A stretch of 64,000 nucleotides of DNA from Cordylochernes scorpioides. Its lineage: Eukaryota > Arthropoda > Arachnida > Pseudoscorpiones > Chernetidae. How positions within the stretch are numbered: position 1 is the stretch's first letter; each line of letters begins with the position of its first letter. The position numbers and the translations under genes were made by a program. Below are positions 42,880 through 52,799 of the stretch, one piece after another. A model generated the notes under the pieces. It saw only the letters and a list, made by a program, of their open reading frames with translations, made no database searches and was not told the origin of the DNA. The stretch is from assembly GCA_030710605.1 (NCBI GenBank), contig CP092881.1:71415118-71479117 (forward strand), read 5' to 3'.

Positions 42880-43167
42880 CCATAGGTTGCATTTACCTGC
42901 CCTTGATTAACACCATTCATAGTGCATATGTACTTAGTCCAGATTTATTAGCATTTAATCCCTATAATCTTTTTAGCATATTTGGTTCTTATTTTTATCT
43001 TTAAATACTTTTATCTTTTGCAGTTATGTAAATTTTCTTTTCAGCTTTGTGTATATATGGATCCTCAGCGCGTTTATTACTCTTACCTGATGAAGGACGA
43101 TATGTCCGAAAGCTTGTGTGCATGCTAATAAAAAGAAGCTCCTCTTCCCACTTTGTAAACTCGTTAT
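42746..43167 (+). repeat. Right inverted repeat of the Penelope-like element
   Basis: Contains the ORF end, 3' UTR and the terminal hammerhead-like core. Confidence 0.85.
43087..43111 (+). ncRNA. Hammerhead-like core in right arm
   Basis: CTGATGA 43087-43093, stem II GGAC-GATAT-GTCC, GAAA 43108-43111, then AGC...GCT as a possible stem III and TA as cleavage dinucleotide. Stem I next to the core is not convincing. A 7-bp pairing TTTATTA/TAATAAA lies further out. Penelope-like elements are known to carry hammerheads. Confidence 0.6.
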
Positions 43168-43930
43168 TAACCTTCAGTGAAGAGCAGTTCTACTTAATAT
43201 ATATGTATATTTATCAATTTTAAATATTTATTCATCTATATTCATCCTTATTTATAAAATATTTGTATATATATTTAACCTTATATAACCTTATGTGAAC
43301 ATGGTGCTAAAGTAATTTCAATCAATCTCTCTCTCTCTTTTCGGTAATAAAAGTAAGGATATATAGGAAAAGATATATTTTTAATATAATATACATATAT
43401 ATTATATAGAATGTATTTATTCATTAAAATATCAATTTTAACTATTCCTAGTTACTCACAAAGTTGAAGTTTATTGGAGTGTTATAGCTAAACCTTATAT
43501 AAAATGATTTTCTACTTCGAGTGAGTAAATTGAAACTTAAATACTTCCGTCAATGTGGGGGAGATAATAAAGTTATCGAGGCCCAGCCATAATCTCCAGC
43601 CAGGGTTAGACAGCCAATATCGGAGGAAGTAGTTAGAAAACCAAAGCACTTTCCAAAGTAAACTGAAGTGAACCAACCAATCCATAAGATAGATTCAATC
43701 TAGGGGGGGTGCCATATTTTACGTGGGACTCAGCTGCGGTCATTCACGGCCTGGAGGAGAATTATGGACGGCTTCCACTCTATATACTTACCTGGATGTA
43801 TAGCTTCTGAGGTTAACTCACATGTAACTTCTATTATTTTTTATATACAGTGGGTCAGCCACTGTCTGTAGGGCCCAGTTATTTATGTCCCATTTCTTAC
43901 TATATATATTTATTATTATGTGTATGGGGT
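43168..43930. other. Spacer
   Basis: CT microsatellite at 43327-43340; otherwise nothing recognised. No gene. Confidence 0.4.
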
Positions 43931-43932
43931 TT

Positions 43933-44017
43933 AGGGTCGGTGGAAAGGTGATGTAAACCGTTAGGTTTCGACCGCAACGACCTGGTATCGAATACCGTAT
44001 TGAGAACATTTTTCTAA
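43933..44017 (+). mobile_element. SINE head, split by a Helitron
   Basis: Matches the head of the SINE at 50633 and the minus-strand copy ending at 60162: GTCGGTGGAA...GTAAACCGTTAGGTTTCGACCGCAACGACC...ATCGAATACCG. The tRNA-like B-box is degraded here. Its body continues at 44819 beyond the Helitron. Confidence 0.6.
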
Positions 44018-44818
44018 TCTATATATATATAAAAATGAATGTCTGTCTGTCTGTGTGTGTGTGTGTCCTCTATGGATTCAAAAACCATACATCCAATCGC
44101 CGTGAAATTTTGGGATATTATTAGGTGTATCCCCGGAAAGGTTTACGAAAAATAATTTCTTGAATATCTTTAATATCCTTAGAGTTATTTGCAGATTTGT
44201 AGCTTTAACTCGCAAGCAGCTCTACCTTGCGACGAGAATGGATTCATCCGGCCGGCGGCAGTCCAAGGACAAGTTCAAGGACAGTCCAAGTACCCACCGA
44301 CCAATCAGGGCAGAGTTGGTGACACAGCTGTGACAGCTGGTGACACAGCAAGAAAAAAAGCCTCGCGGGAGCTTGACCAAGATGACCTCCGGGAACTTCG
44401 TCCATCTTCTATAAACGACCATGAATTTATTCAACCTTATCGAGTATTTTTCAAGGGACCGGGAAAAAATGTTCACTAGATAAAACGATGATTTTGTAAT
44501 GTAGAAAATTAGGAAAGACAAAATTCAGAATGACACGGCACACAGGGACCGGGAAAAAATGATCACTTTATCGAGAGATTCAAATTTACGAGTTTCAAAT
44601 TATCAAAATATATCTATTTCTTTTTATAAGTTTATAGAGAATTGTTTTAACAAATGTTCGTTAGACAAACCTTTACTCGGGTACCGATTAATATTGATTT
44701 TATTCAACTTATCGAGTATTTTTCAAGGGACCGGGAAGAAATGTTCACTTTATCGAGAGATTCGTTAGACAAACCTTTACTCGGGTAAAACACGGGCGAA
44801 GCCGGGTACATCCGCTAG
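44018..44818 (+). mobile_element. Non-autonomous Helitron inside a SINE
   Basis: Starts TCTATATATATAT after A 44017. Ends GGGCGAAGCCGGG, spacer, CTAG before T 44819. 801 bp. Carries the same CCATACATCCAATCGCC...CCCCGGAAAGG block as 18798-19393. No Rep/helicase. A 96-codon frame at 44189-44479 is unrecognised. Confidence 0.8.
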
Positions 44819-45030
44819 TTTAAAAATAAAATGCTCCAATGGCCCCCGATTCTTTCGAAAGTACAACCCCACCAGTGAGTGCAAGTAATCAAATGAGGCT
44901 CTGGTACATTTGTAAGTGCAAATTCGAACTGCTTTTTACATGTGTAGACATGTGATTCACTTACAGTAAAAACAGTCGCCTACTTCTACCCAGTATGATT
45001 ATCACATGGCCTGTACCACGTGTACTAAGA
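44819..45030 (+). mobile_element. SINE body, continuation after the Helitron
   Basis: GCTCCAATGGCCCCCGATT...ACATGTGTAGACATGTG...TACCACGTGTACTA, same order as in 50633-50930 and 59873-60162. Confidence 0.65.
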
Positions 45031-45210
45031 ATAATAAAAAAGTATTGTATGTGCGTAGAGAACTTAAAGACACACGCACTGGAATATTAATTCTTCTGTC
45101 ATATATGTTATGTTAAATTTGAAGTTCCATTTTACCCCACAAAATTTTAAACCCGTGAATGTCACATGTGACGGATATATTCGATTCTATTTAACCGAAA
45201 GTTGTTATAT
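45031..45210. other. Spacer
   Basis: No feature recognised. Confidence 0.35.
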
Positions 45211-45439
45211 TGTAGCGAGTAATTAGTTTTATCATTTTTATGTAAATATTTTAATTTATTTTTAATGCCTGATTTTTGCATAGGTGTTTGTTGTATTTTT
45301 GATTCCTATATATACTTTGGCGTGTATTCATTAATGGACATATTTTTCGGTTGTTCTTCTTTTGATCTCGGTTTGTTTGGTTAATAAAATAACGTTCTTC
45401 GTTTGCGGATCACCGACTCTACCTTTTTGCTACGCTACA
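45211..45439 (+). repeat. TRIM 5' LTR
   Basis: 229 bp, TG..CA; contains AATAAAATAACG, a possible polyadenylation signal region. Confidence 0.85.
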
Positions 45440-45441
45440 AC

Positions 45442-45459
45442 TGGTGGAGATGCGGGGTA
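45442..45459 (+). promoter_or_regulatory. Primer-binding site, tRNA-Ala type
   Basis: TGGTGGAGATGCGGGGTA is complementary to the 3' 18 nt of eukaryotic tRNA-Ala (..CCCCGCATCTCCACCA), two nt after the LTR. Confidence 0.75.
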
Positions 45460-45990
45460 CCGATGCCCTCACGGATGACTTGATGGGAGGAGGCCTTTGC
45501 TTACAAGACTTGAAGCAACTTTCTGGTCTCTCTCTCTTTCTGCGAAGGTGAGACCGTCTTCTGCGGGGGTGAGACCGTCTTCTGCGAGGGTGAGGCCGTC
45601 TTTTGCGGAGTTGATACCGTCTTCTGCGGAAATTGCCGTCTGCAGAGATTGCCGTCTGCAGAAATTGCCGCCTGCAGAGATTGCCGTCTGTAGAAATTGC
45701 CGCCTGCAGAGATTGCCGCCTGCAGAGAATCGCCGTCTGCGGAGATGGGAACGTCGTTTGCAGAGGGGAAAACGCCGTCGACGGAGATGGGGGCGCCTTC
45801 TTCGGGGATGTAATCGCAGTCTGCAGAGATGAGAACGCCGTCTGCGGAGATCGCCGTCTGATGAGATGAAATCGAATTCTGCAGAGAGAAAATCTCCGTC
45901 TAGTAAAGATATCCCTGGCCCTATTACGCGGTCGCGAGCTCGTAGACTGGAGGCGCAGATCTCCTGCTGAACATCAGGTCGATGTCCTTT

Positions 45991-46000
45991 GAGAGGGGGG
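45991..46000 (+). promoter_or_regulatory. TRIM polypurine tract
   Basis: GAGAGGGGGG, three nt before the 3' LTR. Confidence 0.75.
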
Positions 46001-46003
46001 CTA

Positions 46004-46232
46004 TGTAGCGAGTAATTAGTTTTATCATTTTTATGTAAATATTTTAATTTATTTTTAATGCCTGATTTTTGCATAGGTGTTTGTTGTATTTTTGATTCCT
46101 ATATATACTTTGGCGTGTATTCATTAATGGACATATTTTTCGGTTGTTCTTCTTTTGATCTCGGTTTGTTTGGTAAATAAAATAACGTTCTTCGTTTGCG
46201 GATCACCGACTCTACCTTTTTGCTACGCTACA
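46004..46232 (+). repeat. TRIM 3' LTR
   Basis: 229 bp, one mismatch to the 5' LTR seen (GGTAAATAAA for GGTTAATAAA). Confidence 0.85.
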
Positions 46233-46614
46233 ATATATATGTGAAAAATATTGTGTGAAAAAATATGTTGATATTAAAAACAAAATATGCATATTATGAT
46301 AGCTCATTTGAATTCTGTTCAACGCGATTAGCTGTCAGGAAAAGCCCATGTTGTATTTAATATATCTAGTGTCTTTAAGGTGTGATACCACAGAGTACGT
46401 TAGTAACAACGACCCTTTAATACAAGTAGAAAATATCTTCTGATACACACTGATATCAACTCTGTCTTACATCTTGCCGGCCAGCTTGTACAAAGTTGGC
46501 TTCGAATGTTTCAATCTGCTTTAACATTTATAAACACGTAAGATAGATTTCTGAACATGTTGAAATCTGTTTATATCTAACGGTTCACAAAAACATTTTA
46601 ATTTTTAATATCAG

Positions 46615-46800
46615 TATCTGAACTTTTTATTTTTCCTTTTACATAATCAGTGTAATTACACAAATCTGTCTTTAAAACCCATTTCCCGATTTCTCAGGAA
46701 ACCTCTTGGGCCAAATATTTTGTCGTTGAGGCAAAGTCTCACAATGACGAGAACCAACAGCCTGAAACCCGTTCATGGCTGGCTTTTCTTGAATTTTAAC
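46615..46800 (+). mobile_element. Degenerate family A hammerhead relic
   Basis: Retains ACCCATTTCCCGATTTCTCAGG, GGCCAAATATTTTGTCG and TGGCTTTTCTTG of family A. The ribozyme at 46748-46783 reads ATGACGA..GAAAC: C3 is lost and stem II is broken, so it is probably inactive. Confidence 0.5.
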
Positions 46801-47804
46801 TATATATATACTTTTTTAGATAATTAAAAAACTTGATTAGTTATTTTAACTAAACCCATCGCTACATATCTATTGGGTCAACAGGAAACAGTTGGTCTGT
46901 TGTCCGTTTTTCTGCGAGGTTTCGATGCCAGCCTTGTGCCGAACATTGGAATCTGAGCTAAAAGAGTTTCTAAGAAATACATTTTACGTCAAAAAATCAC
47001 ATATTGAGTATTATTGTAAAGGTTTTTGACCACGCGCGCGATAAAATATTTTTAAAAACTCCCCCGCGCGAGTTTTTCTTACTAATTTTCCATACACACA
47101 ATAATATATCAAAGTGAAAATATAAGACTTCCTAGGATAAGTTCCTTTTAAAACATTTTAATTCAGAGATCTCTAGATTAGGGGAACAAAAGCTTTTCTG
47201 AAGAATAAAACATTTTTCATTAAATTGCGAATAGACCTAGAGTTGAAATTGAATCAAATACACATAGGGTCCTGGTTCCAAAATCACTTTATTAGGTACC
47301 GCTCAACAAGAGCAACCTTTTTCCCCGATGGTATGACTTTAAGTACAAAATAACATTTACAATCCTTAATATTTTCGTTCTATAGCTTTATGAATAATTT
47401 ACAATAATATATTCAAGAATTTCCATCTTCAAATCACAAATAATACTTTAAAAATTAAAATTTCATAGAAAAGTTGATAAAAATATTTGCATTTTTTATC
47501 AACCCATATCAGCCTAATCAGTCATAAAATACAACAAAGCTTTAACATTTTAAAAATTCTCTAAAGTTAGGAAGATGCTTTAATCTGGGGATCCCCAGGC
47601 GTTTTTTTGTTGCGCCTCTCTGGGCAAATTTATGCTGAGTTTTTTGTTCGCCACGGCTTGTTAGCATGTGGTCTCAGCTCAGCCCCTTGCTGCCTGTCCT
47701 TTTCAATAGCTGATAATGCGACCTTGGCTTCATCAACTGATGGTTTGTGTGCTCTTTAAATATAACTAACAATACCGTTTTTTTAAATATATAAAAGAAT
47801 ATAA
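46801..47804. other. Spacer with one dispersed-repeat end
   Basis: 47272-47316 (CTGGTTCCAAAATCACTTTATTAGGTACCGCTCAACAAGAGCAACC) matches 49200-49250 (minus) and 50290-50335. No gene. Confidence 0.4.
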
Positions 47805-48012
47805 AGAGACAAAGATCGCCTCTCCCGTCAAAATAGACGTCAAAACCAGACGCTATCTATTGACCGTCGCCGCAAACTAGCGGCCTCGGGTTGGTGGAAA
47901 AGCCACAACACCATCTTTGTCATCGACCCGAGACCGCTAGTTTGCGGCGACGGTCAATAGATGGCGTCTGGTTTTGACGTCTATTTTGACGGGAGAGGCG
48001 ACCTTTGTCTCT
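47805..48012. repeat. Family E palindrome without ribozyme
   Basis: Arms of about 87 bp (47805-47891 and 47926-48012) are almost perfectly complementary. The sequence matches the inverted ends of 11055-11490, but the ribozyme region is deleted. Confidence 0.7.
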
Positions 48013-48078
48013 TCAGATCAATATCTTTCCGGCAAAATTCCATCTATATATAAGAGAATGCATGCCATGCATTCCTGA

Positions 48079-48713
48079 TCGTGCAACTAGAAGTTGCTGA
48101 TGGCTTTCGCCATCTATCGGAATAAATATTAACTAATCGTTGATTTTTAATTATTCCAGAATTGACCAAATACCGTTTCTTGATTCCAAAATTGACCAAA
48201 TACCGTTTCTTGATTCCAAAATTGACCAAATACCGTTTCTTGATTCCAGAATTGACCAAATACCGTTTCTTGATTCCAGAATTGACCAAATACCGTTTCT
48301 TGATTCCAGAATTGACCAAATACCGTTTCTTGATTCCAGAATTGACCAAATACCGTTTCTTGATTCCAAAATTGACCAAATACCGTTTCTTGATTCCAGA
48401 ATTGACCAAATACCGTTTCTTGATTCCAGAATTGACCAATACCGTTTCTTGATTCCAAAATTGACCAAATACCGTTTCTTGATTCCAGAATTGACTAAAT
48501 ACTGTTTCTTGATTTCAGAATTGACCAAATACCGTTTCTTGATTCCAGAATTGACCAAATACCGTTTCTTGATTTCAGAATTAACCAAATACCGTTTCCC
48601 TCTTGATCAGAAACGGTATTTAGCCAATTCTGGAACAATTAAAAATCAACGATCAGTTAATATTTATTCCGATAGATGGCGTAGACCATCAGCAACTTTT
48701 AGTTTCACGATTA
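48079..48713. repeat. Fold-back with expanded minisatellite core
   Basis: Left arm 48079-48165 and right arm 48612-48713 are inverted copies (GTTGCTGATGG...CATCTATCGGAATAAATATTAACT). The space between is filled by the 30-bp minisatellite. The TTGACCAAATA..TTTCTTGATT unit resembles a degraded version of the family A segment TTGGCCAACCCAATTTCTTGA. Confidence 0.65.
48151..48600 (+). repeat. Minisatellite, 30-bp unit, 15 copies
   Basis: Unit ATTGACCAAATACCGTTTCT plus TGATTCCAGA. The first ten units are nearly identical and later ones carry substitutions. One unit is 29 bp. Because 30 is divisible by three, several long reading frames run through it on both strands; these are artefacts, not genes. 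Confidence 0.9.
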
Positions 48714-48869
48714 GAAAATGCCTTTTTTCTTAATTTATCCACCTGATCCAAGGACAAATTCACTTTTGTACTTTTTTTAAATAAGAGAAGGTTATAATAT
48801 ATTTACGAACCGGAATATACAATTCATATTTCACACACACAACACATACAAAGCCTTTATTAACATAAA

Positions 48870-48990
48870 AACGTCGATGGACGAGTGGGTAACACCCTCG
48901 ATTCCCGACAGTCATGAACTGCAAAGAATACGTAGATCGCGTACTTCGTTGCTGAGGAGATGGTAATGGCGTGGTCCTCGAGATCAACTA
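48870..48990 (+). repeat. tRNA-like repeat, possible SINE
   Basis: GTCGATGGACGAGTGGGTAACACCCTCGATTCCCGACAGTCATGAACTG resembles a tRNA D-arm/anticodon region. The part GGGTAACAC..GTCATGAAC recurs on the minus strand at 50415-50460. No clear B-box. Confidence 0.3.
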
Positions 48991-49039
48991 GAAAGATCCA
49001 GGACTATATATAGATATACATAATGAATGAAGACATTAA

Positions 49040-49130
49040 GACGCGAATGTTTCTTTTAACAAATAAATAAAACTTCTACTGGCCTTACTGCGATGAAAAA
49101 ATATTGGTAGGGCTTGGTTCATCAGTGCTT
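49040..49130 (+). repeat. Family F fragment
   Basis: ACGCGAATGTTTCTTTTA...ACTGCGATGAAAAAATATTGG...AGGGCTTGG, matching 3510-3600. Confidence 0.5.
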
Positions 49131-49424
49131 TGTTTACATTTTGTTTAATATGTGAATAACCTTCACATATAATCATTATTGCAAATATCATAAACTAGGT
49201 TGTTCTTGTTGAGCGGTACCTAATAAAGTGATTTTGAACCGAACCTTTATTAAGACACCAGTCAGATTCTCCTCTCTCTTTGCCGACTTGCAACGATATC
49301 CTCACAATGATCAATCACAATCATGTAGTGGAGGAGAAAACGATGAACCTAAGTTCTTTTTACTACTTACAGCTTTGTAAAAGCAACCATTCGACTTGAT
49401 ATGGAACTGGTTAAAATACAATTT

Positions 49425-49545
49425 ATATTTCTGAATATAGAGCAATCCATATTTAAATCTTTTGATAATAAAACGGCATATATTGGATTAAATAAAAGAT
49501 TTATTTGCCAATATATGCCGTTTTATTATAAAAAATGTATATTTT
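49425..49545. repeat. Family D fold-back
   Basis: AACGGCATATATTGGATTAAAT and the complement at 49505-49530 form a hairpin. Related to 8115-8290 and 62285-62520. Confidence 0.5.
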
Positions 49546-49818
49546 TATCTAATTCTACTGTCCTAAAGGTTTGTGGTCATAGTTATCTTGAATACTGTTT
49601 GTATCGTAATTAGACGTGCAACAACTCAAACTTGACCATGGCTATTTATCTCTCATTTTTCCGCCCCGGCGAACAACCAATGTCCAATTTATATATTTTT
49701 ACATACTGAGGCTTTAAAGAATGAAAATAATCTTCATCTATTTGCATAAACAACAAATACCATTTCTGAGATTACACCCTTCAGTTGCTGTTGTTGTTGT
49801 CGTGTCCAAAGAAGAGTC

Positions 49819-50047
49819 TCAGATGTCCCCATGCATCTCTATCACAGCAGCAGCAATGTCCTCTATCTTGGGTGTGTAAAGCTGCTGCTCTGGGTCTAAA
49901 TCAATTTTCTGCAAGGCTTCGGCCATTGCTGGGCATGAGAATATGTGAGTAGGTGTTAGTTCCACGCCATGACAGTTGTTGCATGCTCTATAGGTTCTTG
50001 TGCCATCTGGATGTATTGCCATTCCTTTATAGTGTTTTGTTCTAAGT
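49819..50047 (-). pseudogene. LINE ORF2 C-terminal fragment
   Basis: The frame opens after a stop and reads ITRLRTKHYKG...TRTYRACNNCHGVELTPTHIFSCPA...LYTPKIEDIAAAVIEMHGDI. RLRT-H plus CX2CX8HX3C is the zinc-binding region that follows the RT (and RNase H) in arthropod non-LTR retrotransposon ORF2 proteins. About 75 codons with natural stop; RT domain absent (5' truncation typical of LINEs). Confidence 0.65.
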
Positions 50048-50049
50048 CT

Positions 50050-50265
50050 TGTTATTCAGTGTAACATATATAAGCAGAATCATCCAATACAGTTATATAG
50101 TTTTAAGAGAAGCGGTCTGGTAGATTAAAAAAATTGGCGAAATTACTATAAGAGTTCATTACTGATGAACCAAGCTCTTCAAATATATATTTTTCAGCGC
50201 AATAAAAACAGTAGAAGTTTATTTTATGTGTAAAGGATATATTCGTGCTTTAATGCTTATTTCCT
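50050..50265 (-). repeat. Family F copy
   Basis: TATAAGCAGAATCATCCAATACAG, AGCGGTCTGGTAGATT and the CAGTAGAAGTTTATTTTATG end match the minus copy at 12975-13345. Decayed. Confidence 0.5.
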
Positions 50266-50632
50266 ATATATACAATATCATTTAACTTAACCTGGTTCAA
50301 AATCACATTAAAAGGTACCGCTCAACAAGAGCAACCTAGTTCATAATAATTGAAACAGTGAATAATATGTGAAGGTTATTCACATATTAGACAAATTTTA
50401 ACGCGGGATCCAATCCCGGTTCATGACTGTCGGGAATCGAGCGTGTTACCCTCTCATCCTATTTAACTTAACCTAACTAATTTATAAGCCTTATTTATAA
50501 ATAAATTTACATAAATTGTTCCTATAACAGATGAAGATTGTGTTATTGATAGAACATTTATTATTTCAGACATAATCATCAATTTAAAGGTATGTATTGC
50601 GATTGTGTTTCTCGATATTAAGTGATAAGAAA

Positions 50633-50930
50633 GGGTTCGGTGGAAGTTGGTCTAAACCATTTGTTTTCAACTGCTACGACCCGGGATCAAATCTCGCATT
50701 GGGCACCATTTTTATAATTAAAATAATTGCTCCAATGGCCTCCGATTATTGAAAAAGTCCAATCTCACTAGCGAGGCCGAGTAACCAAACGGGTCTATGG
50801 TACATTTGTAAGTGTAAAAGTCGAACTGCTTTTCACATGTGTAGACATGTGGTGTACTTACAGTAAAAGCAGCTGCTAACTAACCACCATTAATTTTATA
50901 GCCAGTACTACGTGTACGAGAGATAATATT
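50633..50930 (+). mobile_element. tRNA-derived SINE, full-length copy
   Basis: Head: GGTTCGGTGGAAGTTGGTCTAAACC...GGGATCAAATCTCG (A-box-like and degraded B-box). Body: GCTCCAATGG...ACATGTGTAGACATGTGG...TACGTGTACGAGA. Same order as 59873-60162 and the split copy at 43933/44819. About 300 bp. Confidence 0.65.
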
Positions 50931-51374
50931 TTTTAAATGATAGGAGAGCTAGCTTTCTCATTATATCAAGTAAGATTTTGTATACAGACATTTCATAATA
51001 TACAAGTGGATATTGTAGATAGTAAGCCACGCCGGTTGAAAAGAGCGTTACGAAATCTGTTATTAAGAAAACATTGATTTACTTAAGAACGACAAAAATA
51101 GATGGATAAACACATAGATACACAACTATGCAGTAAGAATAACATTTCTATATTCTTCTCTCGTAACAAATAAAACGAGGGAAATTTCCTCATTGTATCT
51201 TTTTATATTTTAATACATGTGAAAAAACAATTTAAAAAAATAAAAGATAAAGTGCCTTCTTTACTTTTAATACATGTGTATTAAACTCTTGTCTTCTCTT
51301 TATCTAATTTAGTTTAAAATCAAATTTGAGTAAATAAATAAAATGCCTATGTGATCAGTCAGTATATGTCTCTT
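50931..51374. other. AT-rich spacer
   Basis: No feature recognised. Confidence 0.4.
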
Positions 51375-51515
51375 TTTGATGCATTAGTAAGCTATCTATT
51401 ATGAAAATTCGGAACTATTATTGACGCGTATATATATTTTAAAAATTTAATAATATCTACTTCCTAAAAGAATCATACGCGACTATATTAGTTTCGAATT
51501 TTCATATGCCTCTTT
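51375..51515. repeat. Family F' fold-back, short
   Basis: GATGCATTAG..CTATTATTGACGCGTAT faces ATACGCGACTATATTAG; the interior is deleted relative to 3097-3460. Confidence 0.5.
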
Positions 51516-51889
51516 AATTTGAATATCATCACCTGATTTTTTAATATTTTTGAATTGTCATATAATTCTCGTATAATCCCCGCCCCACTAGGTCGTGGTG
51601 CCACCCCGAAGTATGGCCGTGACGAAGTAAAGATTGAAATATCCAATCCATATTTAATTACACGGTTCCCCACGCCACCGTGCCATTAGCGCGTGGACGT
51701 ACTGGTCACACCCTGTCAGGTGGGGGGTACCCTGCTGAATTACCATATGTAAGTCTGGGGTCTTGATAAAGTCTGATGTATCTTTATCGCCTCAGTATAG
51801 CACGTAATGTTTGTTTATAAACAGACGCACCGGACTTTATCAAGTCTTATATCAGATTTCACAACCAGGATTTAAATGCAGGAAGAAAA
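51516..51889. other. GC-richer unidentified segment
   Basis: 51575-51740 is GC-richer than its surroundings (CACTAGGTCGTGGTGCCACC; CACGCCACCGTGCC) with two TTTATCAAGTC/TTGATAAAGTC inverted motifs near 51760 and 51838. Not recognised. Confidence 0.3.
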
Positions 51890-51892
51890 TAA

Positions 51893-52245
51893 GCAGAGAG
51901 CAGAGTTTGTCAATTCGACTAATCGCGCGACATTTGTTTCGAAGTGATGCGGCTATTAGACGATGTTGACAATATTGGGTCAACAACGGAAGAATGCAAC
52001 GTCAGGACGGCAGCGGTCGACCGAGGGACACAACAGAACGGGAGGACAGAGCGATTGTCAGAACGGCTGTCACAGAACCGGATTCGATGATATCTACTAT
52101 CCAACGTGTGACGGACACAAGTTTCCAAAATGGCGATCAAACAGACGACTGAAAGAACGGAATATAAGAGCTCACCGACCGTTAATAGGCTATCACTCAC
52201 ACCCATACACCGACAATTCCGACTACAGTGGTGGGACATAAAAGA
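51893..52245 (+). pseudogene. Tc1-like transposase N-terminal fragment
   Basis: Encodes, with stops late, SIRLIARHLFRSDAAIRRCWQYW...TTEREDRAIVRTAV, the paired helix-turn-helix DNA-binding part of a Tc1-type transposase. No catalytic domain follows. It is a sister sequence, in opposite orientation, of 53390-53824. Confidence 0.7.
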
Positions 52246-52799
52246 ATTTACCTGAATGTTGTTTTCTCTCGAATGGTATCAGTTTATTCTATGTTTAATG
52301 TATCTACCTATTCTTCCTTCCTGAGGATCGTATTTCTAACGAAAGAGGTTGTACATTCATCCAATAAATCTCAGAAAATATTTTGAAAACAGAATAGCAT
52401 AGGCTTGTTAAAATGTCACTTTTATAGGAAATTTAATAAAGGAAATATTTCTCAGAAAAAGAGAGAATATAAAGGTAAAGAATCTATTTGGAAACACACA
52501 ATGTATTTTTCGCGGTATATGTTTTTCTTATCTCGGTTTCCTTATTCTGAAAAAAAAAAGTTTCAATAGAGAAATACTTGTTGAATTGTGTTTTAACAAA
52601 AGGTTCTCTGACTTTATAAATGTGCGATTTAAAGCTTATCTAATGTAACATCAAATATTTGTTTCTGAAGTACACTCTATAGCAATATTCGACGCACCAA
52701 GAAGGAGTTGTTCGATTGAGACAAAAATGAGTCATGTGAAAGGAAAAAAATTGATTAAAATTTAAAAACAAACGTTTAATTTCAGAGTTTAAACGCCAC
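52246..52799. other. Spacer
   Basis: No feature recognised. Confidence 0.35.

Larger units (their letters stand above)
40106..43167 (+). mobile_element. Penelope-like retroelement with inverted ends
   Basis: An intact Penelope-type ORF lies between 422-bp inverted repeats (40106-40527 and 42746-43167) that appear identical and each carry a hammerhead-like core. The right arm includes the last 134 bp of the ORF, so the left arm is an inverted 3' end, a layout seen in Penelope elements where a truncated neighbour in opposite orientation lies upstream. Inserted 11 bp from the gypsy 3' LTR. A target duplication was not identified. Confidence 0.88.
45211..46232 (+). mobile_element. Miniature LTR retrotransposon (TRIM)
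   Basis: 229-bp LTRs (45211-45439, 46004-46232; TGTAGCGAG..GCTACGCTACA; one difference seen) flank 564 bp. The host flank ATAT is duplicated (45207-45210 and 46233-46236). It has a tRNA-Ala-type primer-binding site and a purine tract but no Gag or Pol, so it is a non-autonomous element depending on another LTR element. The interior is a GC-rich array of degenerate units around GATTGCCGTCTGCAGA. Frames through it are low-complexity by-products. Confidence 0.88.
49133..50400. repeat. Inverted pair of a 110-bp repeat
   Basis: 49140-49250 and 50285-50395 are inverted copies (TTCACATAT...AGGTTGTTCTTGTTGAGCGGTACC). They enclose 1 kb containing family D, a LINE scrap and a family F copy. A third copy of one end lies at 47272. 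Confidence 0.5.

Noticed and set aside
45469-46074. 201-codon minus-strand frame in the TRIM.
   Set aside because: Low-complexity Arg-rich translation of the GC-rich repeat units, running into the LTR.
48151-48600. CRISPR-like regular array.
   Set aside because: The units are contiguous with no unique spacers; it is a minisatellite in a eukaryotic context.
48044-48733. Several long open frames on both strands across the 30-bp repeats.
   Set aside because: The period is a multiple of three, so any stop-free unit stays open in many frames. The proteins are repeats of the same ten residues.
51575-51740. rRNA fragment suspected from the GC-rich patch.
   Set aside because: No recognisable conserved rRNA segment could be matched by eye.
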